Source: Clostridiaceae bacterium (GTDB lineage: Bacteria > Bacillota > Clostridia > Saccharofermentanales > Saccharofermentanaceae). Taken from it: a DNA stretch of 64,000 nt. Below are positions 53,366 to 60,192 of this stretch, piece by piece. The number at the start of each line of letters is the position of its first letter. The stretch's first letter is position 1. Location: assembly GCA_012729635.1 (NCBI GenBank), contig JAAYCT010000024.1, positions 1 through 64,000 on the forward strand, read 5' to 3'. A model generated the notes under the pieces. It had not been told where the DNA came from, ran no database searches, and worked only from the letters and a program-made list of their open reading frames with translations. The position numbers were made by a program, and so were the translations under genes.

Positions 53366-54436
53366 CTATTTACCTTCCTCGTGAATCTTAATGATCCGGT
53401 CCAATATCTCCTGTTGTCCGGGCAGATTTCCGCCCATCCTTCCGTAGAAATGCACCGGCTTTTTCCCGTTCACCGCCAGGCGAACATCCTCAACCATCTG
53501 CCCGGCATTGAGCTCGACATCGAGAAATGCCCGGGTCTCCGGTTTTGCCGCCGCGGCCGCGATCACCTCGGTCGGGAACGGCCACAGTGTGATCGGACGG
53601 ATCATACCGACCTTGATGCCGATCCCGGAAGCCTGTCGGATGACGTTTCTGCAGATCCGACTGCAGGTCCCGAACGCGACGATAATGATCTCCGCGCCTT
53701 CGGTATTCAATTCCTCATAGCGCACTTCGTCCCTGCTGACGACCTTGTACTTATCCTGAAGTTCGATATTCTTAGCCTCCAGGTCGTCCGGGTTAATGTA
53801 GATCGACTGAATCGTGTTATGTTCTTCTCTGTCCTTCCTGCCGGTCAGCGCCCAAGGCTTTTCGGGTATCACGATCGGTTCCTTTTCGCGAAAAGAAACC
53901 GGCTCCATCATCTGCCCAAGCGTTCCATCGCCCAGGATCATGACAAGCATCCGGTATTTATCCGCCAGATTGAATGCCTCGACGGTCATCTCGTAGAGTT
54001 CCTGGATCGATGCCGGTGCGATAACGATGTTCCGGTAGTCTCCGTGTCCCCCGCCCTTGGTCGCCTGAAAATAATCTCCCTGCGCGGGAAGGATGCCGCC
54101 GAGCCCCGGCCCGCCGCGAACGATATTAACGACGACCGCGGGCAATTCCGCTCCGGCGATATACGAGAATCCCTCCTGCTTCAGGCTGATGCCCGGAGAG
54201 GACGAGGACGTAAGGACCCGGCCTCCGGCCGCGGAAGCGCCGTAGACCATATTGATCGCGGCGACTTCGCTCTCGGCCTGAACGAACGTACCTCCGGCCT
54301 TATTCATCGTCAGCGCCATATAGTGCATGATCTCGGTCTGAGGAGTGATCGGATACCCGAAATAGTACCGGCATCCGGCCCGGATCGCCGCCTCGGCGAT
54401 GACTTCGTTTCCCTTCATTAAGACACGTTTACTCAT
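53366..54436 (-). CDS. 2-oxoacid:ferredoxin oxidoreductase, alpha subunit (VorB/KorA-like)
   Basis: 356 residues: KGNEVIAEAAIRAGCRYYFGYPITPQTEI, 'AESEVAAINMVYGASAAGGRVLTSSSSPGISLKQEG' and 'NIVRGGPGLGGILPAQGDYFQATKGGGHGDYR' are typical of the alpha subunit annotated VorB (3-methyl-2-oxobutanoate) in Clostridia. It pairs with the beta subunit encoded next. The operon may make branched-chain acyl-CoA from Val/Leu/Ile or succinyl-CoA for biosynthesis. G+C at third positions is visibly higher than in neighbouring genes. Confidence 0.94.
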   Translation of the reverse strand: MSKRVLMKGNEVIAEAAIRAGCRYYFGYPITPQTEIMHYMALTMNKAGGTFVQAESEVAAINMVYGASAAGGRVLTSSSSPGISLKQEGFSYIAGAELPAVVVNIVRGGPGLGGILPAQGDYFQATKGGGHGDYRNIVIAPASIQELYEMTVEAFNLADKYRMLVMILGDGTLGQMMEPVSFREKEPIVIPEKPWALTGRKDREEHNTIQSIYINPDDLEAKNIELQDKYKVVSRDEVRYEELNTEGAEIIIVAFGTCSRICRNVIRQASGIGIKVGMIRPITLWPFPTEVIAAAAAKPETRAFLDVELNAGQMVEDVRLAVNGKKPVHFYGRMGGNLPGQQEILDRIIKIHEEGK

Positions 54437-54445
54437 ATCGCTTCC

Positions 54446-54652
54446 TCACTTTTCAACGGTAATGACCGAATCGGGGCATTGGACCGCACAAAACGCACAG
54501 CCGATGCACTTGGACTGGTCGATGCAGGAAGCGGGATGATAACCTCTTGAATTCAGACGATCCTGATCCAGTTGAAGGATCTTCTTGGGGCATACCGCGA
54601 CACAGAGGCCGCAGCCCTTACACAGATCGTCATCGAATGTTACTTTTGCCAT
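54446..54652 (-). CDS. 2-oxoacid:ferredoxin oxidoreductase, delta (ferredoxin) subunit
   Basis: 68 residues with two [4Fe-4S] motifs: CKGCGLCVAVCP and CIGCAFCAVQCP. The second of two tandem ATGs (54652) is better spaced from GGAGG than the first (54655). It passes electrons from the thiamine site to external ferredoxin. It is the first gene of the operon, nine bases before the alpha subunit. Confidence 0.95.
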   Translation of the reverse strand: MAKVTFDDDLCKGCGLCVAVCPKKILQLDQDRLNSRGYHPASCIDQSKCIGCAFCAVQCPDSVITVEK

Positions 54653-54685
54653 CATTGACCTCCATGGTGATTTTCACATAGAACG

Positions 54686-54714
54686 ATTATAGCCATGTGA
54701 TTTTTAGATTGCAA
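54686..54714 (-). promoter_or_regulatory. Promoter of the 2-oxoacid oxidoreductase operon
   Basis: Minus strand: TTGCAA (54709-54714), 17-base spacer, perfect TATAAT (54686-54691). Just downstream lies GTGATTTTCAC, an 11-base palindrome that could be an operator. Confidence 0.8.
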
Positions 54715-54783
54715 ATTTTTATGCCGTGCGTTTTCTCTATCTGCGAGTCGTCCTTCCTTTTCGAAAAGCGCCTCTGATTCTTC

Positions 54784-55419
54784 CTATCGGGCGAGCGCCC
54801 GGAGCTTTCGCATCCGGCCGGCGATCAGGGCGACCGGCAGCATCATGAGAAGATCCTTCCAGATAAAAGGCAGTACCGAGATCACCAAAACTTCGCTTAG
54901 CGACAGCTTTTCCATGACTCCCGCGCCGAACAGATGTGAGAACAGGAAGAGATACCCTCCGCCGAAAATATAACAGACGAGGATCGACGCGACGGATGAT
55001 AGAGCAATTCCAGCATAGTTTATAAGCGTGGAGCTCTTGGCACTGTCCAAAAGACCGGAGAACATCCCTGCACAGAATGCGCAGACCGGAAAGCCGAGGA
55101 GAAATCCGAAGGTCGGCTGGAAAATATAGGATATCCCTCCGCCCGAAGAAAAAACCGGCAAACCGATCAGCCCCATCAGGAGATAAAGGCCTTGTGCCGC
55201 CGCACCTTTCCACGGTCCGAGAAGAAGTCCGGTCAGGATGACCATCGGAAGTTGAAGCGTGATCGGGATCGGAGCGCCGGCTACGGCGATCCTGGCGCTG
55301 ATGATCATCAAGACGGTAAAAACCGGTACCAGAGTCATGGTCCGGAGGAATTCTTTTCTCTTTGCGGACGCCGAAGCTCCGGTCTTGATCGTCGTCGGGT
55401 CGGCGGGTTCGCGAATCAT
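54784..55419 (-). CDS. bioY: Biotin transporter BioY (ECF S component)
   Basis: 211 residues with six helices. BioY hallmarks are 'ISARIAVAGAPIPITLQLPMVILTGLLLGPWKGAAAQGLYLLMGLIGLPVFSSGGGISYIFQPTFGFLLGFP' and 'LSEVLVISVLPFIWKDLLMMLPVAL'. It captures biotin and normally works with a shared ECF energising module, which is not in this window. AGGTAGGG precedes the ATG. A promoter with BirA-like half-sites lies just upstream, pointing to repression by biotin-loaded BirA. Confidence 0.95.
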   Translation of the reverse strand: MIREPADPTTIKTGASASAKRKEFLRTMTLVPVFTVLMIISARIAVAGAPIPITLQLPMVILTGLLLGPWKGAAAQGLYLLMGLIGLPVFSSGGGISYIFQPTFGFLLGFPVCAFCAGMFSGLLDSAKSSTLINYAGIALSSVASILVCYIFGGGYLFLFSHLFGAGVMEKLSLSEVLVISVLPFIWKDLLMMLPVALIAGRMRKLRALAR

Positions 55420-55464
55420 CTGTCCCTACCTGTCCTTCAGATAAAAATTAGTCCAATCCGGTTA

Positions 55465-55494
55465 ATTGTAAACCATACACCTCGATTGTCAACC
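55465..55494 (-). promoter_or_regulatory. bioY promoter overlapped by two BirA-like half-sites
   Basis: Minus strand: perfect TTGACA (55487-55492), 16-base spacer, TACAAT (55465-55470). The nonamers GGTTGACAA (55486-55494) and GGTTTACAA (55466-55474) lie 20 bases apart as direct repeats over -35 and -10. The second equals the E. coli bioO half-site (from memory), though that operator is inverted. Confidence 0.7.
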
Positions 55495-55501
55495 TTTGTG
55501 A

Positions 55502-55528
55502 CAAAAATCGGGGCTCCGAAGAGCCCCG
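55502..55528 (-). terminator. Intrinsic terminator of the SPFH gene unit
   Basis: Minus strand: CGGGGCTC-TTCG-GAGCCCCG, an 8-bp GC-rich stem with a stable TTCG loop, followed by ATTTTTG. Confidence 0.93.
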
Positions 55529-55553
55529 AAAATCATTCATTGATCGGCTGTGA

Positions 55554-56825
55554 TTACTCGATCGGCTTACCGCATTCCGGGCAGAATTTCGGCTTCTTGG
55601 CTCCGGCCTCGCCCTTCCAGCCGCATTCCTTGCATTCTGCGGGGGCGGGTTTCGGCTTTCCGCACTCGGTACAAAAATTCTTATGGTTGCCCTGAGCACC
55701 GCATTCACAGGTCCAAGGAGCCTGAGACGCCCGGGACTTTCCGCACTCCGCGCAGAATTTACTGGTGTTACCGGTCGCGCCGCATACGCAAGTCCAACCT
55801 TCAGGTTGTCCGCCTCGGTCCGAAGTCTCCTCATCCTCATTTAGTGACTTGAAGGCTTCTTTTCCGATCTCATCGCCCGCCATTTTGCCCATAAACATGC
55901 CACCAAATCCGCCTCCGGATTGATTGGAACCTGCGGCTTCCATACCTTTACCCATTTTATTCGTATAGTTGATCGCAGCACGTCTTTTGTCCTTCTCGAG
56001 GAATATGATGTCATCGTAATCTCTGATCTTCACTTTGGCTTCATCAGTCGGGGATATTCCGCCGAACGCAGCGGAAATAACGACCATACCGCGACCTTCA
56101 AGCCACTCATCGTCCAAGGCTTGATTCATATAATCCCGTAAGCGTGTTTGCTCGGCTAAAAGGTGGCTGTATACGATTTTATCGACGCTGCCGAGTTTAT
56201 TGAGCGCTTCGGAAATCTTCTGCATGAACTCAGTCTTGATCTGATCCGCAAGCTCACTGCGTTTATAATCGTCCGCGACATTTCCAACGACGGACTTAAA
56301 GAAGGTCACCGGATTCTCGATCCGGAACGAAAAAGTTCCGTTAAGGCGGAGGTCAATCATGCCGAAATGCGGGTCGGGATACATGATCGGCGCGGCCGAT
56401 CCGAATTTGTTGTCGAGTATCTCGAGCATGTTGACAAAATACACGCGCTGTTGCATCGGGATCTCTCCGCCCGCTTTGATACGGTTCCAAAGATCCGCGA
56501 TCGACTGCTTGGCGCCGTCCAGAAAACCGCTCGAGCCGAAGCACGAAGGAGCCGACGAAGCGTCCCATGTATACATGCCCGCTTCGGTCGTGAAGTCGGT
56601 GACTTCTCCGGCATCCACCAGTAGAAGTGCCGTTCCCTCGGGAACCGCGATATGCGATCCGCTTGAGATCACCTCCGCGTCGCCCTTATTACCGCCGCGG
56701 GACATTTTCTTCGCGCCCTTCTTGACAAGGACTTCCTTGCCGAGCGAATCACACGTGAAAAATTCCAGATACTGATCGGAAAGAGTCGATCCGATCGATT
56801 GAATTGCTGCCTTAATCAATCCCAT
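55554..56825 (-). CDS. SPFH-domain protein with three C-terminal zinc ribbons
   Basis: 423 residues. The N-terminal 300 residues fit the YdjI-like SPFH group ('LEFFTCDSLGKEVLVKKGAKKMSRGGNKGDAEVISSGSHIAVPEGTALLLVDAG', 'VYFVNMLEILDNKFGSAAPIMYPDP'). A Gly-rich hinge (GSNQSGGGFGGMFMG) leads to three consecutive zinc ribbons at about 346-423 (WTCVCG..FCAECG, WTCECG..FCTECG, CKECG..FCPECG). No membrane helix, so membrane contact would be peripheral. It lies 18 bases after the next-listed zinc-ribbon gene and was presumably acquired as a pair. Confidence 0.88.
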   Translation of the reverse strand: MGLIKAAIQSIGSTLSDQYLEFFTCDSLGKEVLVKKGAKKMSRGGNKGDAEVISSGSHIAVPEGTALLLVDAGEVTDFTTEAGMYTWDASSAPSCFGSSGFLDGAKQSIADLWNRIKAGGEIPMQQRVYFVNMLEILDNKFGSAAPIMYPDPHFGMIDLRLNGTFSFRIENPVTFFKSVVGNVADDYKRSELADQIKTEFMQKISEALNKLGSVDKIVYSHLLAEQTRLRDYMNQALDDEWLEGRGMVVISAAFGGISPTDEAKVKIRDYDDIIFLEKDKRRAAINYTNKMGKGMEAAGSNQSGGGFGGMFMGKMAGDEIGKEAFKSLNEDEETSDRGGQPEGWTCVCGATGNTSKFCAECGKSRASQAPWTCECGAQGNHKNFCTECGKPKPAPAECKECGWKGEAGAKKPKFCPECGKPIE

Positions 56826-56843
56826 TTTGCTTCCTCCTGTGAA

Positions 56844-57683
56844 CTATTTCTCTGTAAGTTTGTCCGCGCGCCATACGCGGATATCAACGGGTGTAAGTCC
56901 TACCCCGCAATACAGGCATTGCCTGCTTTCCAGCGTACGTACAGGCGCCCCGCAGTTCGGGCAAACAACCCCGATCGCATTCACTTCCGTGCTCGTCAAC
57001 TTGCTTTCGTCAATGATATCGACAACGGACATGTTGTAGCGCGTCTGTTCCAGTTGATCCGGTTCTCCCGGTACCACCTCTCCATTTTGCTTGATTACAT
57101 GAAAATATTCAATAGCGAATTCGAAAGTAATCACCCGGGTCCCTGCCGTTTTATCGTACGAGCGGATACCGGTACGGTGAATTTTGATGTGTGAAAAAGT
57201 TTCAGCCTTCCCTTCCCGCTTCAAATCATCGATTCTTTGGCGAATTTTTTCGCGAAATGCGTCGGTCACGCGGATCGGAATCGCGTTGTTGCCGCTTCCG
57301 TAATGCAGTAATGGTTTGTCAGAGGTCTCCATACCCCCGGTGCGTTCGGATATTTCACGAAGGGTCATGATCAACAGTTGCTCGCATGAGGATTTTAACT
57401 GTTCGATATTGAGTTCCGGAAAATCTCTGGAAATCAAGGGAACCAGTGCGGAAGACATGTCCGAGACAGATTTGGCTCCCGCTTTCGGTATGAAATCGAC
57501 GTCCGTTATGGACATGTTCTTTTCGGAAAGATCGCGGTTAATTCCGTTATAGATCTGACCGAGCAGAGAACTTTGTATTTTGCGCTTTACATTTCGAATG
57601 CCGGCACGAACAAAATAACCGGCGGTCAAAGCTCCTCCGAAAACGATAACAGTAACAATGATCGTAACGAGTATAGGGTCCAT
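56844..57683 (-). CDS. Membrane-anchored zinc-ribbon protein (TIM44-like middle domain)
   Basis: 279 residues. One N-terminal helix (about 5-27), a cytoplasmic alpha/beta region resembling Tim44-like domains ('LVPLISRDFPELNIEQLKSSCEQLLIMTLREI', 'FEFAIEYFHVIKQNG'), and a zinc ribbon near the C-terminus (CPNCGAPVRTLESRQCLYCG). Family assignment is tentative. GGAG precedes the ATG. It is directly upstream of the SPFH gene and both carry ribbons of the same style, suggesting one complex at the membrane. Confidence 0.7.
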   Translation of the reverse strand: MDPILVTIIVTVIVFGGALTAGYFVRAGIRNVKRKIQSSLLGQIYNGINRDLSEKNMSITDVDFIPKAGAKSVSDMSSALVPLISRDFPELNIEQLKSSCEQLLIMTLREISERTGGMETSDKPLLHYGSGNNAIPIRVTDAFREKIRQRIDDLKREGKAETFSHIKIHRTGIRSYDKTAGTRVITFEFAIEYFHVIKQNGEVVPGEPDQLEQTRYNMSVVDIIDESKLTSTEVNAIGVVCPNCGAPVRTLESRQCLYCGVGLTPVDIRVWRADKLTEK

Positions 57684-57745
57684 TGGTCACTCCTTCATGG
57701 CAACTTGAACCGTTTCGAAAACCGCGTTCAATATTTTCAAAAGTC

Positions 57746-58465
57746 TCAGTAATTGTAAAAGATGCTCCGTTTCATTCGGATGAGCGGCAGTTGGTCACTG
57801 GTTTGCCCGACCCATTCCTTCGGTAAATGTTCGTCGAGCCCGCTCGCGAACCTCAAAGGAATACCGGTGATCTCGGAGGCCTCCTTAAGAATAGGGTAGG
57901 ATATCTCCAATTCCTCTCCGGTCGTCTCATTCAGGAGATTGGAATTATCAATCAGACCGTATATCGGAAGATTGGATGCGGCCGAAAGCTTCATGGCCGT
58001 TTCCGCGATGCCCTTGGCATCGATCGTGAAGGGCCGGAATGTGTTGACGACCATAAACACTCGAAAATCGGTACCCTCGATGCGTTTTTTGAGACCGGCA
58101 AGCACCTTGGCACCCATATCCTCACCGCCGACATCAATCACACCGATGCTGTCCGGATGATCGAAAATCGCGTTGACCTCTGCGGGTATCGCCGGCACAT
58201 CGACATTTGTGTTCGCAAAAATCGGCGCAATGACCCGAATGCCTTCTCCCTGCAAGAGTGACTTGGCGTCCGCGGAGCGATAAAAAGGATTGACGGTGTC
58301 CAAATCCACGAGGATAACATTGCGTTCCGGATATGCCTCAGAAAGCATCCGGGCAAAATGTACGGATACCTCCGATTTTCCGCTCCCGTATGCCCCGATA
58401 AAGATGTAAAGCTTCGGCCGGTTTACCTCCGGGGCCCGCTCATCACCTTTTATAATCTTTTTCAC
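57746..58465 (-). CDS. P-loop ATPase of the MinD/CobB type
   Basis: 239 residues from a GTG start (GGAGG eight bases upstream). Walker A GAYGSGKS (24-31), switch-like VDLDTVNPFYRS (53-64), and Walker B-like IGVIDVGGED. It lacks the deviant Lys of ParA proteins. The family is a stand-alone ATPase of unknown role in Clostridia. It precedes the zinc-ribbon/SPFH genes by 62 bases on the same strand, so a common transcript is possible. Confidence 0.75.
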   Translation of the reverse strand: MKKIIKGDERAPEVNRPKLYIFIGAYGSGKSEVSVHFARMLSEAYPERNVILVDLDTVNPFYRSADAKSLLQGEGIRVIAPIFANTNVDVPAIPAEVNAIFDHPDSIGVIDVGGEDMGAKVLAGLKKRIEGTDFRVFMVVNTFRPFTIDAKGIAETAMKLSAASNLPIYGLIDNSNLLNETTGEELEISYPILKEASEITGIPLRFASGLDEHLPKEWVGQTSDQLPLIRMKRSIFYNY

Positions 58466-58625
58466 GTCTGATGCCTCCGGTATTTTTCAAAGACGATTGG
58501 TTGACGGAATCTCATTCCTGTAATTTAATGGGTAGGAGAGCGCATTCTTCTATTAGTAGATTACCACACGCGTCGCTTGGATAAAATATGATTGCACAAC
58601 GGATCTAAACCTTCAGGGGGTCAGT

Positions 58626-58823
58626 ATGTTTTCAATTTTTCGTCGCAACCGCAAGTCTTCCGAATCAAAACCGGAGTCCGGATCCGAGATCATCGATCCG
58701 ACCGCGGTGCGGGATACGGCTTTGATTGCCGTGATTGCAGCCGCCATCGCCCGTTATCGGGAACAGGATTCCTCCGTCTCGCCCGCAGTCGGATTCATCG
58801 TACGTCGTGTACGCCGCGTTTGA
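58626..58823 (+). CDS. Small protein resembling the C-terminal tail of OadG-type subunits
   Basis: 65 residues with AGGGGG five bases before the ATG. A polar, basic N-terminal half is followed by 'DTALIAVIAAAIARYREQDS...GFIVRRVRRV', which resembles the C-terminal end of OadG/sodium-pump decarboxylase gamma subunits, where it binds partner subunits. The membrane helix that starts real OadG proteins is absent. It lies 78 bases before apgM on the same strand. No decarboxylase genes are near. Confidence 0.6.
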   Translation: MFSIFRRNRKSSESKPESGSEIIDPTAVRDTALIAVIAAAIARYREQDSSVSPAVGFIVRRVRRV

Positions 58824-58901
58824 CAGTGTCGGAATCGTTTTGATCGGATTAATGCGTAAAGGACGGATGCCCGCGATTCGAAGCGGGCACACAAGGCGAG
58901 A

Positions 58902-60128
58902 ATGAAATATTTCGTATTACTCGGGGACGGCATGGCAGATCTGCCCGTACCGGAACTTCACGACAAAACCCCTTTGCAGGCGGCATCAATCCCGAACGCC
59001 GACCGTTTGGCCGCACGATCGTTATGTGGGATGGTTCAAACCATTCCGGCCGGCATGGAGCCGGGCAGCGGACCTGCAAATATGGCGGTCATGGGCTATG
59101 ATCCGGCACGATATTATACCGGCCGTTCTCCGATTGAGGCGGTGAGCCTCGGGATCGATATGCAACCCGAGGATATTATTTTTCGATGCAATTTAGTCAC
59201 ATTAACCCGGGACGGTAACAGCGATTACAAAGATTGCCGAATGACGGATTATTCGGCCGGTGAAATCACCACCGGGGAGGCCGCCGAGTTAATCGCGACA
59301 TTGGAAGCCGGTCTCTCGTCCGAAACCGTTCATTTCTATGCCGGCCGCAGTTACCGCCATTGTTTGGTCTGGAAAAACGGGTCGACCGATTTGATCCTGA
59401 CCCCGCCCCACGATATCAGCGGGAAAAGCATCGCTGAACACCTGCCGCAGGGCGAAGGCTCGGCATTTCTTCTCGATTTAATGAAGCGGTCCGAGACTTT
59501 GCTCCGCAAACACCCGGTAAATCTTCGGCGGGCGGAACTCGGGAAAAATACCGCGGATTCCATCTGGCTTTGGGGTCAAGGCACTCGTCCTCAACTCCCC
59601 TCGTTCGAGTCGGTCTACGGAAAAACCGGAGCGGTTATTTCCGCCGTTGATCTGATTTTCGGTATCGGTCGCCTGATCGGGTTGGATCGGATTGAGGTTC
59701 CCGGTGCGACCGGCACCCTCAACACAAATTACTCGGGGAAGGGCGAAGCCGCAATCCGGGCGTTTGAATCCGGAAAGGACTATGTCTATCTGCATGTCGA
59801 GGCGCCGGACGAGTGCGGTCACCAGGGAGACTGTAAAGGAAAAATCCAGGCAATCGAGCGGATTGACGAAGAGATCCTACGCCCGGTTTTCGCCTGGCTT
59901 TCAAAAAGAAAAGAGCAAACAGGCGAGGATTTCCGGATCCTTTTTCTTCCGGACCACCCGACGCCGATCGCATTACGTACGCATACGGACGATCCGGTTC
60001 CGTTTATGCTGTTCGACAGTGCGAATCCGCTAAAGAGAAGTACAAAATCCTTTCATGAAAAGGACGCCTCGGAAACCGGAATTTATTTTTCTTCCGGTCC
60101 GGAGCTTTTCCGGCGATTCATTTTATAG
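58902..60128 (+). CDS. apgM: 2,3-bisphosphoglycerate-independent phosphoglycerate mutase, archaeal type
   Basis: 408 residues of the alkaline phosphatase superfamily: 'FVLLGDGMADLPVPELHDKTPLQAASIPNADRLA' with metal-binding Asp, 'PGSGPANMAVMGYDP' with the phospho-Ser/Asn region, 'VEAPDECGHQGD' and 'FLPDHPTPIALRTHTDDPVPF' with metal-binding Asp/His. It interconverts 3- and 2-phosphoglycerate in glycolysis. The archaeal-type ApgM is common in Clostridia. It ends at a bidirectional terminator. Confidence 0.95.
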   Translation: MKYFVLLGDGMADLPVPELHDKTPLQAASIPNADRLAARSLCGMVQTIPAGMEPGSGPANMAVMGYDPARYYTGRSPIEAVSLGIDMQPEDIIFRCNLVTLTRDGNSDYKDCRMTDYSAGEITTGEAAELIATLEAGLSSETVHFYAGRSYRHCLVWKNGSTDLILTPPHDISGKSIAEHLPQGEGSAFLLDLMKRSETLLRKHPVNLRRAELGKNTADSIWLWGQGTRPQLPSFESVYGKTGAVISAVDLIFGIGRLIGLDRIEVPGATGTLNTNYSGKGEAAIRAFESGKDYVYLHVEAPDECGHQGDCKGKIQAIERIDEEILRPVFAWLSKRKEQTGEDFRILFLPDHPTPIALRTHTDDPVPFMLFDSANPLKRSTKSFHEKDASETGIYFSSGPELFRRFIL

Positions 60129-60150
60129 TAGTGACGGTACAGGCAAAAAC

Positions 60151-60174
60151 CGACCGTTTCCCGGTCGATTTTTT
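60151..60174. terminator. Bidirectional intrinsic terminator between apgM and mutS2
   Basis: CGACCG and CGGTCG form a 6-bp stem with a TTTCC loop. T-runs follow on both strands (ATTTTTT on plus, GTTTTTG on minus). Confidence 0.85.
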
Positions 60175-60192
60175 CCCGAATCAATCGTTTTT

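Noticed and set aside
53117-54421. 434-codon open frame on the plus strand
   Set aside because: Antisense to the vorB-like alpha subunit and the beta subunit, which have complete family motifs and ribosome sites. The antisense product is Arg/Asp/His-rich with no family pattern.
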